A stretch of DNA of 64,000 nt, from positions 310,001 to 374,000 of the forward strand of contig NZ_JAUSVR010000001.1 in the NCBI RefSeq assembly GCF_030814815.1. The letters are read 5' to 3'. The notes beneath the pieces were generated by a model. The model searched no databases. It was not told where the DNA came from and saw only the letters and a list, made by a program, of their open reading frames with translations. The position numbers were made by a program, and so were the translations under genes. Positions 48,241-57,405 of the stretch are shown piece after piece (position 1 is the first letter of the stretch; the number at the start of each line of letters is the position of its first letter). The stretch is from Ancylobacter amanitiformis (GTDB lineage Bacteria; Pseudomonadota; Alphaproteobacteria; Rhizobiales; Xanthobacteraceae).

Positions 48241-49338
48241 TTGGTTGCCACCCCCTCCCTCTTCGACACGTATCGCCTCGGCGACATCACGCTGTCGAGC
48301 CGCATCGTCATGGCCCCGCTGACCCGCAACCGCGCGGCAGACGGGCTCGTCCCCTCCTCGCTCGCCGTCGAATATTACGGCCAGCGCGCCAGCGCCGGCC
48401 TCATCATCACCGAGGCGACGCAGATCTCCGCTACCGCCCAGGGCTATCAGGACACGCCCGGCATTTTCACCGAAGCTCAGGTCGAGGGCTGGAAGCGCAT
48501 CACCGACTCCGTCCATGCCAAGGGCGGGCGCATCTTCGTGCAGCTCTGGCATGTCGGCCGCGTGTCGCACAGCTCGCTGCAGCCCGGCGGCGCCGCCCCG
48601 CTCGCCCCGTCCGCGATCCGCGCCGCGACGAAGACCTACGTCAATAACGGTTTCGCCGAGGTCGACGAGCCCCGCGCCCTGACGCTGGAAGAGATTCCCG
48701 GTATCGTCGAGGACTTCCGCAAGGCTGCCGCCAACGCCATCCGCGCCGGGTTCGACGGCGTCGAGATCCACGGCGCGAACGGCTACCTCATCGACCAGTT
48801 CCTGCGCGATGGCGCCAACAAGCGCACCGATGCCTATGGCGGCTCGATCGAGAACCGCACGCGCTTCCTCAAGGAAGTGCTGACGGCCGTGGTCGGCGAA
48901 ATCGGCGCGGCCCGCACCGCCATCCGCCTGTCGCCGGTCGCCCCGGCGAACGGCCTGTCGGACAGCGATCCGCAGCCGCTGTTCAACCACGTGCTGGACG
49001 TGGTGGAGAGCCTTCACCCGGTCTATGTGCACATGATCGAGGGCGCCACCGGCGGCCCGCGCGACATTGCGCCGGACTTCGACTTCGAGGCTCTGCGCAA
49101 GCGCTTCAGCGGTACCTGGATGGTGAATAACGGCTACGACAAGGCGCTCGCCGAGGAAGTGGTCGCCGCCGGAAAGGCCGACCTCGTGGCCTTCGGCAAG
49201 CCCTTCATCTCCTCGCCGGATGCGGTGGAGCGCCTGCGCCGCGGCGTCGCCTTCAACGAACTGGACCGCGACCACCTCTATGGCGGCGGCGCCAAGGGCT
49301 ATGTCGATTACCCCACCCTTGAGACGACCGACGCCTGA
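48241..49338 (+). CDS. Old-yellow-enzyme family NADH:flavin oxidoreductase (alkene/N-ethylmaleimide reductase-like)
   Basis: A 365-residue FMN enzyme. The barrel holds MAPLTRNRA near the N-terminus, QLWHVGRVSHSS, EIHGANGYLIDQFLRDG (the His/Asn pair that binds the substrate carbonyl) and VAFGKPFISSPD for the FMN phosphate. It reduces activated C=C bonds; the natural substrate is unknown, with electrophile detoxification likely. TTG start at 48241, with AGGAG six bases before; a GTG at 48181 is in frame but lacks a ribosome-binding site. Confidence 0.9.
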   Translation: MVATPSLFDTYRLGDITLSSRIVMAPLTRNRAADGLVPSSLAVEYYGQRASAGLIITEATQISATAQGYQDTPGIFTEAQVEGWKRITDSVHAKGGRIFVQLWHVGRVSHSSLQPGGAAPLAPSAIRAATKTYVNNGFAEVDEPRALTLEEIPGIVEDFRKAAANAIRAGFDGVEIHGANGYLIDQFLRDGANKRTDAYGGSIENRTRFLKEVLTAVVGEIGAARTAIRLSPVAPANGLSDSDPQPLFNHVLDVVESLHPVYVHMIEGATGGPRDIAPDFDFEALRKRFSGTWMVNNGYDKALAEEVVAAGKADLVAFGKPFISSPDAVERLRRGVAFNELDRDHLYGGGAKGYVDYPTLETTDA

Positions 49339-49356
49339 CGCCACGCCCCGACATGG

Positions 49357-49387
49357 AAAGGGCCGCCCTTCGGAGGCGGCCCTTTTT
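49357..49387 (+). terminator. UUCG-loop rho-independent terminator of the reductase gene
   Basis: aaagggccgcc pairs with ggcggcccttt around a C(UUCG)G loop with one bulged A, followed by tt, 18 bp after the stop. Confidence 0.9.
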
Positions 49388-49409
49388 CAACGCACGTATC
49401 GACGACGGA

Positions 49410-50300
49410 TCACGCCGCAAGCGGTTCGTGATGCGCGCGCACCGAGACGTCGACAGTCATGCCGAGATAATCGCCGACCAGCCCGGTGAAACCGCCGGCC
49501 ACCGGCACGGCCTGGCTGGGATCGCGCGTCACCGCGACACGGATCAGATTATCGGCGGCGATGGTGCCATTGGTCGGGTCGAACTCGATCCAGCCGGCGC
49601 CCGGCAGGTAGATGTCGGCCCAGGCATGGGTTGCCCCCGCGCCGATGACCGACGGCGCATCGCTGTCGAGCGCCGGATCGTAGAGATAGCCGGTGACGAA
49701 GCGCGCACCGAAACCCAGCGCGCGCGCCGCCTCGATCAACAGCAGCGCGAAATCGCGACAGGAGCCGCTGCCCAGCCGCAGGGTCTCCAGCGGGGTCTGG
49801 GTGCCCTGCTCGTGGCGCAGCTGATAGGCGAACCCCTTGAAAATACCGGTGTTCATGTCGCTCAGCAGCGCCATCGTGTCGGTCGGGCGGGCGGCGACGA
49901 AACTCTTCGCCCACTCGGCAAGGTCGTTGCCGGGATCGGGATAGTGGCAATCGAGCATGCGGCCGAGATCGATGCGATCGTCGGGCGAATAGACGAAGGG
50001 ATATTCCTTCGCATTGTCCTCGATCTCGAAGGTCAGCCCGCCAAGCCCGAAGCGCTCCAGCGTCAGCACGCTTTCCACCTTCAGTTCGTTGGAAGGTTCG
50101 AGAAAATCGACCACGGCGACGGAATTGCCGAACACATCGTGCAGCCAGTGCACATTGCCATGCGGCCACAGCGACAGTTCGGCGCCGACAAGACGCAGGT
50201 CGTGGCTGTCGCGCGGGCGCAGCATCAGGCGATGCCGCTGGAATTCGACCGGGTTGGCGTAATTGTACTGGGTGACGTGACGCACCACGAGGGTCTGCAT
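49410..50300 (-). CDS. Transglutaminase-like cysteine peptidase family protein
   Basis: A 296-residue protein with a family N-terminal beta domain (HVTQYNYANPVEFQRHRLMLRPR) and the transglutaminase core. Cys181 (GSGSCRDFALL), His225 (THAWADIYLP) and Asp241 (WIEFDPTNG) form the catalytic triad. The family acts on unknown peptides, often beside circularly permuted ATP-grasp/alpha-E proteins; none is here. The ATG at 50300 has AGGAAAG eight bases before; 13 further codons upstream are not coding-like. Confidence 0.9.
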   Translation of the reverse strand: MQTLVVRHVTQYNYANPVEFQRHRLMLRPRDSHDLRLVGAELSLWPHGNVHWLHDVFGNSVAVVDFLEPSNELKVESVLTLERFGLGGLTFEIEDNAKEYPFVYSPDDRIDLGRMLDCHYPDPGNDLAEWAKSFVAARPTDTMALLSDMNTGIFKGFAYQLRHEQGTQTPLETLRLGSGSCRDFALLLIEAARALGFGARFVTGYLYDPALDSDAPSVIGAGATHAWADIYLPGAGWIEFDPTNGTIAADNLIRVAVTRDPSQAVPVAGGFTGLVGDYLGMTVDVSVRAHHEPLAA

Positions 50301-50373
50301 GCGCGCTTTCCTAGGTCTAGTCAGGCGAAAGCCCGCCATCGGGGCGGGCTGACGTCGTGGAGGGTTGAGCCGA

Positions 50374-50646
50374 TCAGCGCGTCATCAGGCGGCCCACGGC
50401 ATAGCCGGCCAGCGCGGCGGCAACGATCATCTTGAAGGAATAGCGCCGCTGCGCGCCCACCGCCATCGTGCCGGCGGCTCCATGCGTGCGCTGCGACATC
50501 TGGATCAGACTGCGAACGGCGTTGACGCGCCCCTTGCTCGCCGCTTGCGCCGGCCGCCGCGCCGAAGGTGCGACATGAGCGGGGTGTTCGGGCGCCTCGC
50601 CCGACGCCGTGCCCAGACCGTTGGGAATGCCTTCATCGTCTGCCAT
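50374..50646 (-). CDS. Small hypothetical protein with a C-terminal membrane segment
   Basis: A 90-residue protein not matched to a family. The N-terminal 60 residues are polar and disordered-looking; the C-terminal KMIVAAALAGYAVGRL is a short hydrophobic anchor. GGAG lies nine bases before the ATG at 50646. It sits between the transglutaminase-like gene and the zinc-ribbon gene, and codon use looks normal for the genome. Confidence 0.6.
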   Translation of the reverse strand: MADDEGIPNGLGTASGEAPEHPAHVAPSARRPAQAASKGRVNAVRSLIQMSQRTHGAAGTMAVGAQRRYSFKMIVAAALAGYAVGRLMTR

Positions 50647-50716
50647 GATCGCGCTCCATGAACCCGGATATCCGGTGTTCAACGCACCAGTGCAGGATTG
50701 GTTCGCGCCAGCGGGC

Positions 50717-50950
50717 TCAGATGCGGCCGGAAAGGAAGGCCAGCATCTCCACCGGACCGCTGGCGTTGAACAGCGTCACGCGCCGCCCCCCGCACATGTC
50801 GCAGCGCAGCCGCGGCGGCGGCTCGGCGGTCTCGACGGCCGGCAGCAGCTTCGCGTCGCCCTGTCCTAATGCCGAGCGACGGCCGCAGCGGTGGCAATGG
50901 GCGCAGATCAGCGAAAGAGAATGGTTGATGGTGCGATCCTCCTGGGGCAA
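50717..50950 (-). CDS. Small zinc-ribbon protein with repeat-bearing 5' end
   Basis: About 70-77 residues. Two zinc-binding knuckles, ICAHCHRCGRR and RCDMCGGRR, are about 35 residues apart, followed by TLFNASGPVEMLAFLSGR. The function is unknown. The start is uncertain. A TTG at 50950 lies inside a 16-bp tandem repeat; the best ribosome-binding site, AGGAGG (50938-50943), lies eight bases before an ATC codon at 50929, with no ATG, GTG or TTG nearby. The repeat region is open in all three minus frames. Confidence 0.5.
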   Translation of the reverse strand: MPQEDRTINHSLSLICAHCHRCGRRSALGQGDAKLLPAVETAEPPPRLRCDMCGGRRVTLFNASGPVEMLAFLSGRI

Positions 50951-51006
50951 AGCGACTTGGGGGCAAAGCGACTTGGGGGCAAAGCGACTTGGGGGCAAAG
51001 CGACTT
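50945..51006. repeat. Four 16-bp tandem repeats upstream of the zinc-ribbon gene
   Basis: Identical gggcaaagcgactt cores start at 50945, 50961, 50977 and 50993, with two G spacers. It spans the predicted leader of the small zinc-ribbon gene. 16 bp is not a multiple of three, so a change in copy number would shift any frame read through it. Confidence 0.95.
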
Positions 51007-51354
51007 CCAGCGTCGTCCGCCGCTGCCTCCCCTCCTATATGGCATGATAATCCGCTGATGCACGTGGCAGCGGGACACATGTCTGGGCGAGCGCGCCGCG
51101 GGCCCATGCCTCATTCCCGGCGCGGCGGCATCGTCCCGTCCCTGTCGCGTGGCAGGACGGCAAGGGGCCGCTGGTTTGATGAGGCCCTCCATCCGAGGCG
51201 GCTCATGAGGCGGCGGGCTCGTCCCCTCGCTCTCAAAGCCCTACTGTCGCACCACCGCAACGCAGATTTCACACCACCGTCAAACAACCCAGCCACATGA
51301 GACGGCTATTCACTGGCGGCGGGGGCCCCCCGCAGCGCGCGGGCATGGGTGGGC
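51007..51354. promoter_or_regulatory. Upstream region of the T6SS cluster
   Basis: A 348-bp stretch between the repeats and tssA with no gene call; short open frames lack ribosome-binding sites. It should hold the cluster promoter and the promoter of the leftward small gene. No -24/-12 sigma-54 or classic -35/-10 match was seen. Confidence 0.4.
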
Positions 51355-53034
51355 ATGAGCGATACCGACATGGCCGTCTTCGAGGACCCGCGCGTCGTTG
51401 CCGTAACGGCACCGCTGGCGGTCGACGCGCCTCTGGGCGTGGACGTGCGCGACGACCCGATCTTCGAACAGATCGAAATCGAAGTTCGCCGGATCGATAC
51501 GGAGGGCCCCGCTGGCGTGCGCTGGGCACAGGTCGCGAGCGGTGGCCTGGAGTTGATCACCACCCGGGGCCGCGACCTGCTGCTGGTCAGCTGGACCATC
51601 TATGCCCTTACCCAGACCGAGCGCTGGCGCGGCCTCGCGGTCGGCGTCTCCGCGCTGGCCCCGATGATCGTGGACCACTGGGAGGCCATTCTGCCCAGGC
51701 GCGAGCGGGCGCGGGTTGGCGCGCTCGATTGGCTGACGGGACGCATGGTGCCGCTGCTCACCGAGATGGAGCTGGAGCATGCCGATGCCGCGGCGGCTCT
51801 CCACGCCAGCGCCATCCTGGACCAGTTGCAGCCGGTGCTCGCCAGCAAGCTGGTCAAGGAGCAGGTGGCGATCGGTGAACTGGTGCGGCTGCTCCGGGCC
51901 AAGGCCGCGCAGGCCAGGGAACTGGTCGCGCAAAGCACGTCGGCCGGCAAGGCTGTGGCGGATGCCGAAAAAACGGCCGCCACGGCCAGCTCGCCGGATG
52001 CGGCACCGCTGGCGCTTCCGCAAGCGGCCGCCGCTCCCGCGCGCGCGGATCACGAACGGACGGTGCTACCACCGCCGCTGGCCGCCGCCGTCACGCCCCC
52101 TCCCCCGCCCCCCGCGCCGGCGCCCGACGCGGACATGGGCCGGGCCCTGAGCGCGCTGGCCGATAGCATGCGTCTTCACGCGGCACGTCTCAGGGACGCC
52201 AACCTGGCCGATCCGCGCAGCTATCATCTCACACGCCTGTCGGCCTGGCTCGACATTACCACTCTGCCGCAGGCGACGGGCATAACGACCCAGCTGTTCC
52301 CGCCCGCCGCCCAGCGCCTTCAGAGCCTGGAGGCACTGCAGCGTGCCGGAGAGCATGACGCGGCTATCCGCATGATCGAGGGCATGATCGCCGCGGCGCC
52401 GTTCTGGCTAGATGCTCACCGCCTGGTCTGCGATGGCCTCGCCGCGCTGGGGCCGCGCCACGGCCTGGCCGTGGACGCCGTGCTGGCGGCGGTGGCCGGC
52501 CTTGTCCACCGCCTGCCGGGACTGGTGGAACTGACATTCTCGGACGGCATGCCCTTTGCCGATGCCGCGACACGTGACTGGCTGAATCAGCACGCCGGCT
52601 CCGGAACCACGGCGCCCCCGGAAATGGCCGGCGAAGGCCTGTCCGAACTGCAGCAGGATGTACGCGCGCTCATCGTCGCCGGCGACAAGGCCGCGGCGCT
52701 GGATCGCCTCACCACGGCCCGGGCGGCGGCGCGCGACGGGCGGCAGGCTTTCGAGATCCAGATCCTTCAAGCACAGCTTTGCCTCGACATGGACCTGCCG
52801 GGCGTCGCGCTGCCGCTGGCGGTGCATCTCCAGGCGGTATCCGACGCGCGCTCGCTGGATTGCTGGGAGCCTTCCCTCGCTCTCGGGGCCGCCGGGCTGG
52901 CCATGCGGGCCTTCCGCCATCCCGCGGCCGTCAAGCTGTTGGGGGAAGACAGGCTGCGTATGGCAGTGGCGGCCACCCAGCAGCGCCTGGCGGCGCTCGA
53001 CCTGCGGGTTGCGGCGCGGTTGTCCCATGCCTGA
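51355..53034 (+). CDS. tssA: Type VI secretion protein TssA
   Basis: A 559-residue baseplate/sheath-end cap protein that by family coordinates priming and polymerisation of the tail. An ImpA-like N-terminal domain (about residues 35-150; GLELITTRGRDLLLVSWTIYALTQ) is joined through a Pro/Ala-rich linker near 200-260 to a C-terminal helical region of the VasJ/TssA type (about 270-559). GTG at 51349 is also in frame; ATG at 51355 is preferred. First gene of the rightward T6SS cluster, 65 bp before tssB. Confidence 0.85.
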   Translation: MSDTDMAVFEDPRVVAVTAPLAVDAPLGVDVRDDPIFEQIEIEVRRIDTEGPAGVRWAQVASGGLELITTRGRDLLLVSWTIYALTQTERWRGLAVGVSALAPMIVDHWEAILPRRERARVGALDWLTGRMVPLLTEMELEHADAAAALHASAILDQLQPVLASKLVKEQVAIGELVRLLRAKAAQARELVAQSTSAGKAVADAEKTAATASSPDAAPLALPQAAAAPARADHERTVLPPPLAAAVTPPPPPPAPAPDADMGRALSALADSMRLHAARLRDANLADPRSYHLTRLSAWLDITTLPQATGITTQLFPPAAQRLQSLEALQRAGEHDAAIRMIEGMIAAAPFWLDAHRLVCDGLAALGPRHGLAVDAVLAAVAGLVHRLPGLVELTFSDGMPFADAATRDWLNQHAGSGTTAPPEMAGEGLSELQQDVRALIVAGDKAAALDRLTTARAAARDGRQAFEIQILQAQLCLDMDLPGVALPLAVHLQAVSDARSLDCWEPSLALGAAGLAMRAFRHPAAVKLLGEDRLRMAVAATQQRLAALDLRVAARLSHA

Positions 53035-53099
53035 CCCATTCCTCACCCGCCGCACGTCGCGCAGCACGCCCATTTTTCAGAAGCCGGGGAGCCTAGACC

Positions 53100-53603
53100 A
53101 TGAGTGAATCCGTTGCACCGAAGGAGCGGGTGAACATCCGCTACCGGCCCGCCACCGGCAATGCCAAGGAAGAAGTGGAACTTCCGCTCAAGCTGCTGGT
53201 GGTTGGCGACTATACGCTGCGCCCCGACGAGCGGCCGGTGGAGGAACGGCCCCTTGTCTCCATCAACAAAGACAATTTCGACGACGTTCTGAGGGGTCAG
53301 AACCTGTCTCTGGATCTGGCTGTCCCCAGCAAGCTGGACGACGACGCCTCCGAGGAGAAGGTGGCCGTCAGCCTGACATTCACGCGCCTGAAGGACTTCG
53401 AGCCGGAGGCGGTTGTCAAGCAGGTTCCCGAGCTGAGCAAGCTGCTGGAGATGCGTGAGGCGCTGGTCGCCCTGAAGGGGCCGCTGGGCAATATCCCCGC
53501 GTTCCGAAAGCTGATCCAGAGCGTGATCGAAGACGAAGCGACACGGAAGCGGTTCCTCACCGAGGTGACCGGCGACGCCACCACCGACACGGCACAATCC
53601 TGA
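53100..53603 (+). CDS. tssB: Type VI secretion sheath protein TssB (VipA)
   Basis: A 167-residue small sheath subunit that pairs with TssC to form the contractile tube. KERVNIRYRPATGNAKEEVELPLKLLVVGDYT is the family N-terminus, and the later PELSKLLEMREALVALKGPLGN matches the interface helices. The tssC gene follows after 56 bp. Confidence 0.96.
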   Translation: MSESVAPKERVNIRYRPATGNAKEEVELPLKLLVVGDYTLRPDERPVEERPLVSINKDNFDDVLRGQNLSLDLAVPSKLDDDASEEKVAVSLTFTRLKDFEPEAVVKQVPELSKLLEMREALVALKGPLGNIPAFRKLIQSVIEDEATRKRFLTEVTGDATTDTAQS

Positions 53604-53659
53604 CCCCTCGTTCAGCGACCTGCGCTCGGCGCGGTCGCGCTCATCTGGAGACGTGACCC

Positions 53660-55147
53660 ATGAGCACCGAAGCTTCAACCGAATCCCAGGGCGCAGCGAC
53701 CACGACCCTCGCCGAACCCTCCATGCTCGAGCAGATCCTGCTGGAAACGAAGCTGCGTCCCACCGATGACGGCTATGACGTGGCCAAGCGCGGCGTCGCC
53801 GCCTTCGTCGCCGAATTGCTGAAGCCGACCCGCAGCGAGGAGAAAGTGAACAGCGCCGTCGTTGATCAGATGATCGCGGCCATCGACCAGAAGATGTCGG
53901 CGCAATTGGACACCATCCTGCACGACGAGAGCTTCCAGCAGCTGGAATCCGCGTGGCGCGGCCTGAAGTTCCTGGTGGACAAGACCGACTTCCGCCAGAA
54001 CATCAAGATCGAGATGCTCTCCACCTCCAAGGACGAGCTTCTGGCGGATTTCGACGATGCGCCCGAAATCGTCCGCTCCGGCCTCTACAAGCACGTCTAC
54101 ACCGCCGAATACGGCCAGTTCGGCGGCCAGCCGGTGGGCGCCGTCATCACCAATTTCGACTATGGTCCCGGCGCCCAGGACATCAAGCTGCTGCAGTATA
54201 TGGCCAGCGTCGGCGCCATGTCCCATGCCCCGGTAATCGGCGCCGCCAGCACCGATATGTTCGGCGTCGACCAGTTCGAGGAACTGGCGAACCTCAAGGA
54301 TCTCCAGTCGATCTTCGAGGGCCCGAAATATGCCAAGTGGAACAGCTTCCGTCAGAGCGAGGATGCCCGCTACGTGGGTCTCACGGCCCCGCGTTTCCTG
54401 CTGCGCCTGCCCTACGGCCCGGACAGCAACCCGGTAAAGTCGTTCAACTATGCCGAGGACTCCGCCGGCACCACGGCCAAGTACCTGTGGGGCAATGCGG
54501 CCTATGCCTTCGCCACCCGACTGACGGACAGCTTCGCCCAGTTCCGCTGGTGTCCGAACATCATCGGGCCGCAGTCGGGCGGCGCGGTGGAAAACCTGCC
54601 GCTGCACACCTTCGAGGCCATGGGCCAGCTGCAGAGCAAGGTGCCCACCGAAGTGCTGATCTCCGACCGGCGCGAATATGAACTGGCCGAGCAGGGCTTC
54701 ATTGCGCTGACCATGCGCAAGGGCACGGACAACGCGTCGTTCTTTTCCGCCAACTCGGTGCAGAAGCCGAAATTCTTCGGCAACAGCGAAGAAGGCAAGG
54801 AAGCGGAGCTGAACTACAAGCTGGGTACCCAGCTGCCCTATATGTTCATCATCAATCGCCTGGCCCATTACATCAAGGTGCTCCAGCGCGAGAACATCGG
54901 CAGCTGGAAGACCCGTGTCGAGCTGGAGGGCGAGCTTAACAAGTGGATCCGCCAATATGTGGCCGATCAGGAGAACCCTTCCGCGGAGGTGCGTTCGCGC
55001 CGGCCCTTGCGGGCGGCCTCCATCCAGGTCGAAGACGTGCAGGGTGAGCCGGGTTGGTATCGTGTCTCCATGGCCGTCCAGCCGCACTTCAAGTACATGG
55101 GCGCGGATTTCACGCTGACGCTCAAGGGCAAGCTGGACAAGGCCTGA
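53660..55147 (+). CDS. tssC: Type VI secretion sheath protein TssC (VipB)
   Basis: A 495-residue large sheath subunit. LESAWRGLKFLVDKTDF, the central EELANLKDLQSIFEGPKYAKW, and FRWCPNIIGPQSGGAVENLP are family hallmarks. With TssB it forms the contractile sheath recycled by ClpV, whose gene is not visible here. The N-terminal 25 residues are a short extension. Confidence 0.97.
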   Translation: MSTEASTESQGAATTTLAEPSMLEQILLETKLRPTDDGYDVAKRGVAAFVAELLKPTRSEEKVNSAVVDQMIAAIDQKMSAQLDTILHDESFQQLESAWRGLKFLVDKTDFRQNIKIEMLSTSKDELLADFDDAPEIVRSGLYKHVYTAEYGQFGGQPVGAVITNFDYGPGAQDIKLLQYMASVGAMSHAPVIGAASTDMFGVDQFEELANLKDLQSIFEGPKYAKWNSFRQSEDARYVGLTAPRFLLRLPYGPDSNPVKSFNYAEDSAGTTAKYLWGNAAYAFATRLTDSFAQFRWCPNIIGPQSGGAVENLPLHTFEAMGQLQSKVPTEVLISDRREYELAEQGFIALTMRKGTDNASFFSANSVQKPKFFGNSEEGKEAELNYKLGTQLPYMFIINRLAHYIKVLQRENIGSWKTRVELEGELNKWIRQYVADQENPSAEVRSRRPLRAASIQVEDVQGEPGWYRVSMAVQPHFKYMGADFTLTLKGKLDKA

Positions 55148-55225
55148 TCGCGCCGCCGGCTGGTTTCGCCCCCCTTGTTTCGGCGCCGCGGGTTGCGGCG
55201 CCGTTTTCTCTCCGGTGACAGTTCC

Positions 55226-55657
55226 ATGGCCCAGCGTACCCTGGTCGAGCGACTGCTGGCGGCCGATGGCGGCCATCCAGACGCGCCGACGCGCATCGGC
55301 GGCGAGTTTGCCGACAAGTCCGAACTGCTGGACAGCGTGCTGGCCAACATGCGCGGCGTGCTGAACTCCCGCGCCGGCTGTTGTCAGATCCGCCCCGATT
55401 ACGGCATGCCGGATTTCAACGGGCTGGTCGGCCGTTTCCCCGATGCCATCGGCATCATTGCCAGCGCGGTCCGGGCGCAGGTGGAAGAATTCGAACCGCG
55501 CCTCTCCGGCATCACCGTCCGCCACGTGCCCGACCGCAGCAATCCGCTGCGCCTCGCCTTTCGCATCCATGCGGCGCTGGTGGTCGGCGATCAGGTGGAG
55601 CGGCTGTCCTTCGACACCGTCCTGAACAATGACGGCTTCGTGCGCGTGATGGGATAG
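55226..55657 (+). CDS. tssE: Type VI secretion baseplate protein TssE (gp25-like)
   Basis: A 143-residue baseplate wedge subunit related to phage T4 gp25. QRTLVERLLAADG, LDSVLANMRGVLNSR and the conserved PDYGMPDF define the family. The ATG at 55226 matches the family length; an open frame runs 17 codons further upstream. Note that no hcp gene lies between tssC and tssE, unlike many T6SS clusters. Stop is 2 bp before tssF. Confidence 0.94.
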   Translation: MAQRTLVERLLAADGGHPDAPTRIGGEFADKSELLDSVLANMRGVLNSRAGCCQIRPDYGMPDFNGLVGRFPDAIGIIASAVRAQVEEFEPRLSGITVRHVPDRSNPLRLAFRIHAALVVGDQVERLSFDTVLNNDGFVRVMG

Positions 55658-55659
55658 TC

Positions 55660-57405
55660 ATGGCGCTCAACCGCTATTACGAGGACGAACTCGCCTATCT
55701 GCGCGACCTCGGCGACATGTTCGCGCGGGAGAACCCGAAGCTCGCCGGTTTTCTGTCCCGCAAGGCGTCAGATCCCGATGTCGAGCGGCTGCTGGAAGGC
55801 TTTGCCTTCCTGACCGCCAATCTCCGCCAGCGCCTGGACGACGACTTGCCCGAGTTGGTGCATGGGCTGTTGCGGCTTGTCTGGCCGGCCTATCTCCGGC
55901 CCATTCCTCCGACCACCACCTTGTGCTTCCATCAGGTCGGCGGCGGCGATGGCGCGCCCATCTGCGTGCCCCGGGGCACCGAAGTGCGCTCCCGCCCGCT
56001 GGACGGCACTACATGCCCCTTCATGACGTGCTATCCGCTCGATGTCCTGCCTCTGGATATCACGCGGGTGGACCTTGAGAACACCGCCACCGCAGCCGAA
56101 CTCTCGACGACCCTTTCAGCCCTGCGCCAAGCGGGTTTTTCCGCCCTCGCCGACCGGCCGCTGCGGCTGCACTTCAGTGCCGACCGTGATCCGCTGGTGG
56201 GCCGGACCCTCTATTTATGGATGCAGCGTCATCTCCGGCGCATCGTGGTCCGCGCGGGCGACGAGACGCTCCTGACATTGCCGCCCGGCGCGGTGTCCCC
56301 TGTCGGCTTCTCCGTGGATGAGGCCGTGCTGGCCCAGGAACAGAATGCGGTCGAGGGCTTCCGGCTGCTTCAGGAATACCTGCTGCTGCCGCAGAAATAT
56401 CTCTATGTGGATATTTCGGGCCTGGCGCCCGTAGCGGCAACAACTGCCCGGACACTTGAACTGGTCTTCGTGTTCGATCGCCCCTTGCCTCCGCAGGTGC
56501 GCGTGTCGCGGGAGGCGGTCCGGGTGAATTGTACGCCTGCCGTCAATCTCTTCCCCGCCGCCGGCACCCCCATCCATGTGGATGTGGCGAAGACCGAATA
56601 TCGGGTAAGTCCGCTGGATGGCGATCCGCTGTCCATCCACGCCGTCACGCAGGTGGCAGGCTTCGTGCAGGGATCGTCCCAACGAATCGACTATGTCCCG
56701 TTCGAGTCATTTCGGCATGATCTGCCGGGCCACGGCGGCGGCGCCTATTATCGGGCCCGCATCACCCCGTCCGTGGTCGGCCGCCGCATCGATCACTACA
56801 TCTCGTTCGTCAATGCGCTGGATCGCCGGGTCCTGCCGGCGGCCGAGACCGTCAGCATCGAACTGACCTGCTCGAGCGGCCGCCTCGCCGAGCGCCTGCC
56901 GGTGGGCTCGATAGATCAACCCGGCATGAACACGCCGAACGGCCTCGCCTTTGAGAATATCGCCCAAGTCACCGGCGAGGTGGCGCCGCCTCTGGAGGAC
57001 GGGCTGCTGTGGCGGCTCGTGGCGAGCCTCGCGTGCAATTTCAACTCCATCGCCGATGTGGGGACCTTCAAGCAGCTCATCGCCACCTTCGACTTTCGCG
57101 CCGTGCCCGACGAACAGGCCCGCCGCCGGCTGGAATTGCTGCTCGACGGGCTGGAGCGCTTTGAACACGGCACCGGGGACATGGTCATGCGCGGCGTCCC
57201 CGTGCGTATCCGGCACTACACGTTGGTGTGCCAGGAAAGCAAGGTGGGCGGCGAAGCGGAGATGTTCCTGTTCGGCTGTGTCGTGGAACGCATGCTCAGC
57301 GCCTTTGCCACCGTCAACAGCATGCATCAGTTCGCCATTCGCGGCAGCGAGACCAATGTGCGTTATGAATGGCCGCCGCGGCGCGGCACGGCGCAGCCGC
57401 TGTGA
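55660..57405 (+). CDS. tssF: Type VI secretion baseplate protein TssF
   Basis: A 581-residue baseplate wedge protein (DUF879). It opens with YYEDELAYLRDLGDMFARENPKLAGFL, and the central TCYPLDVLPLDITRVDL and C-terminal GNLxxxxxxDF-like region match the family. TssE, TssF, TssG and TssK assemble the baseplate. The stop overlaps the tssG start by 4 bp. Confidence 0.95.
   Translation: MALNRYYEDELAYLRDLGDMFARENPKLAGFLSRKASDPDVERLLEGFAFLTANLRQRLDDDLPELVHGLLRLVWPAYLRPIPPTTTLCFHQVGGGDGAPICVPRGTEVRSRPLDGTTCPFMTCYPLDVLPLDITRVDLENTATAAELSTTLSALRQAGFSALADRPLRLHFSADRDPLVGRTLYLWMQRHLRRIVVRAGDETLLTLPPGAVSPVGFSVDEAVLAQEQNAVEGFRLLQEYLLLPQKYLYVDISGLAPVAATTARTLELVFVFDRPLPPQVRVSREAVRVNCTPAVNLFPAAGTPIHVDVAKTEYRVSPLDGDPLSIHAVTQVAGFVQGSSQRIDYVPFESFRHDLPGHGGGAYYRARITPSVVGRRIDHYISFVNALDRRVLPAAETVSIELTCSSGRLAERLPVGSIDQPGMNTPNGLAFENIAQVTGEVAPPLEDGLLWRLVASLACNFNSIADVGTFKQLIATFDFRAVPDEQARRRLELLLDGLERFEHGTGDMVMRGVPVRIRHYTLVCQESKVGGEAEMFLFGCVVERMLSAFATVNSMHQFAIRGSETNVRYEWPPRRGTAQPL

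Noticed and set aside
50945-51006. CRISPR-like array
   Set aside because: Repeats are 16 bp and directly adjacent, with no spacers and no cas genes.
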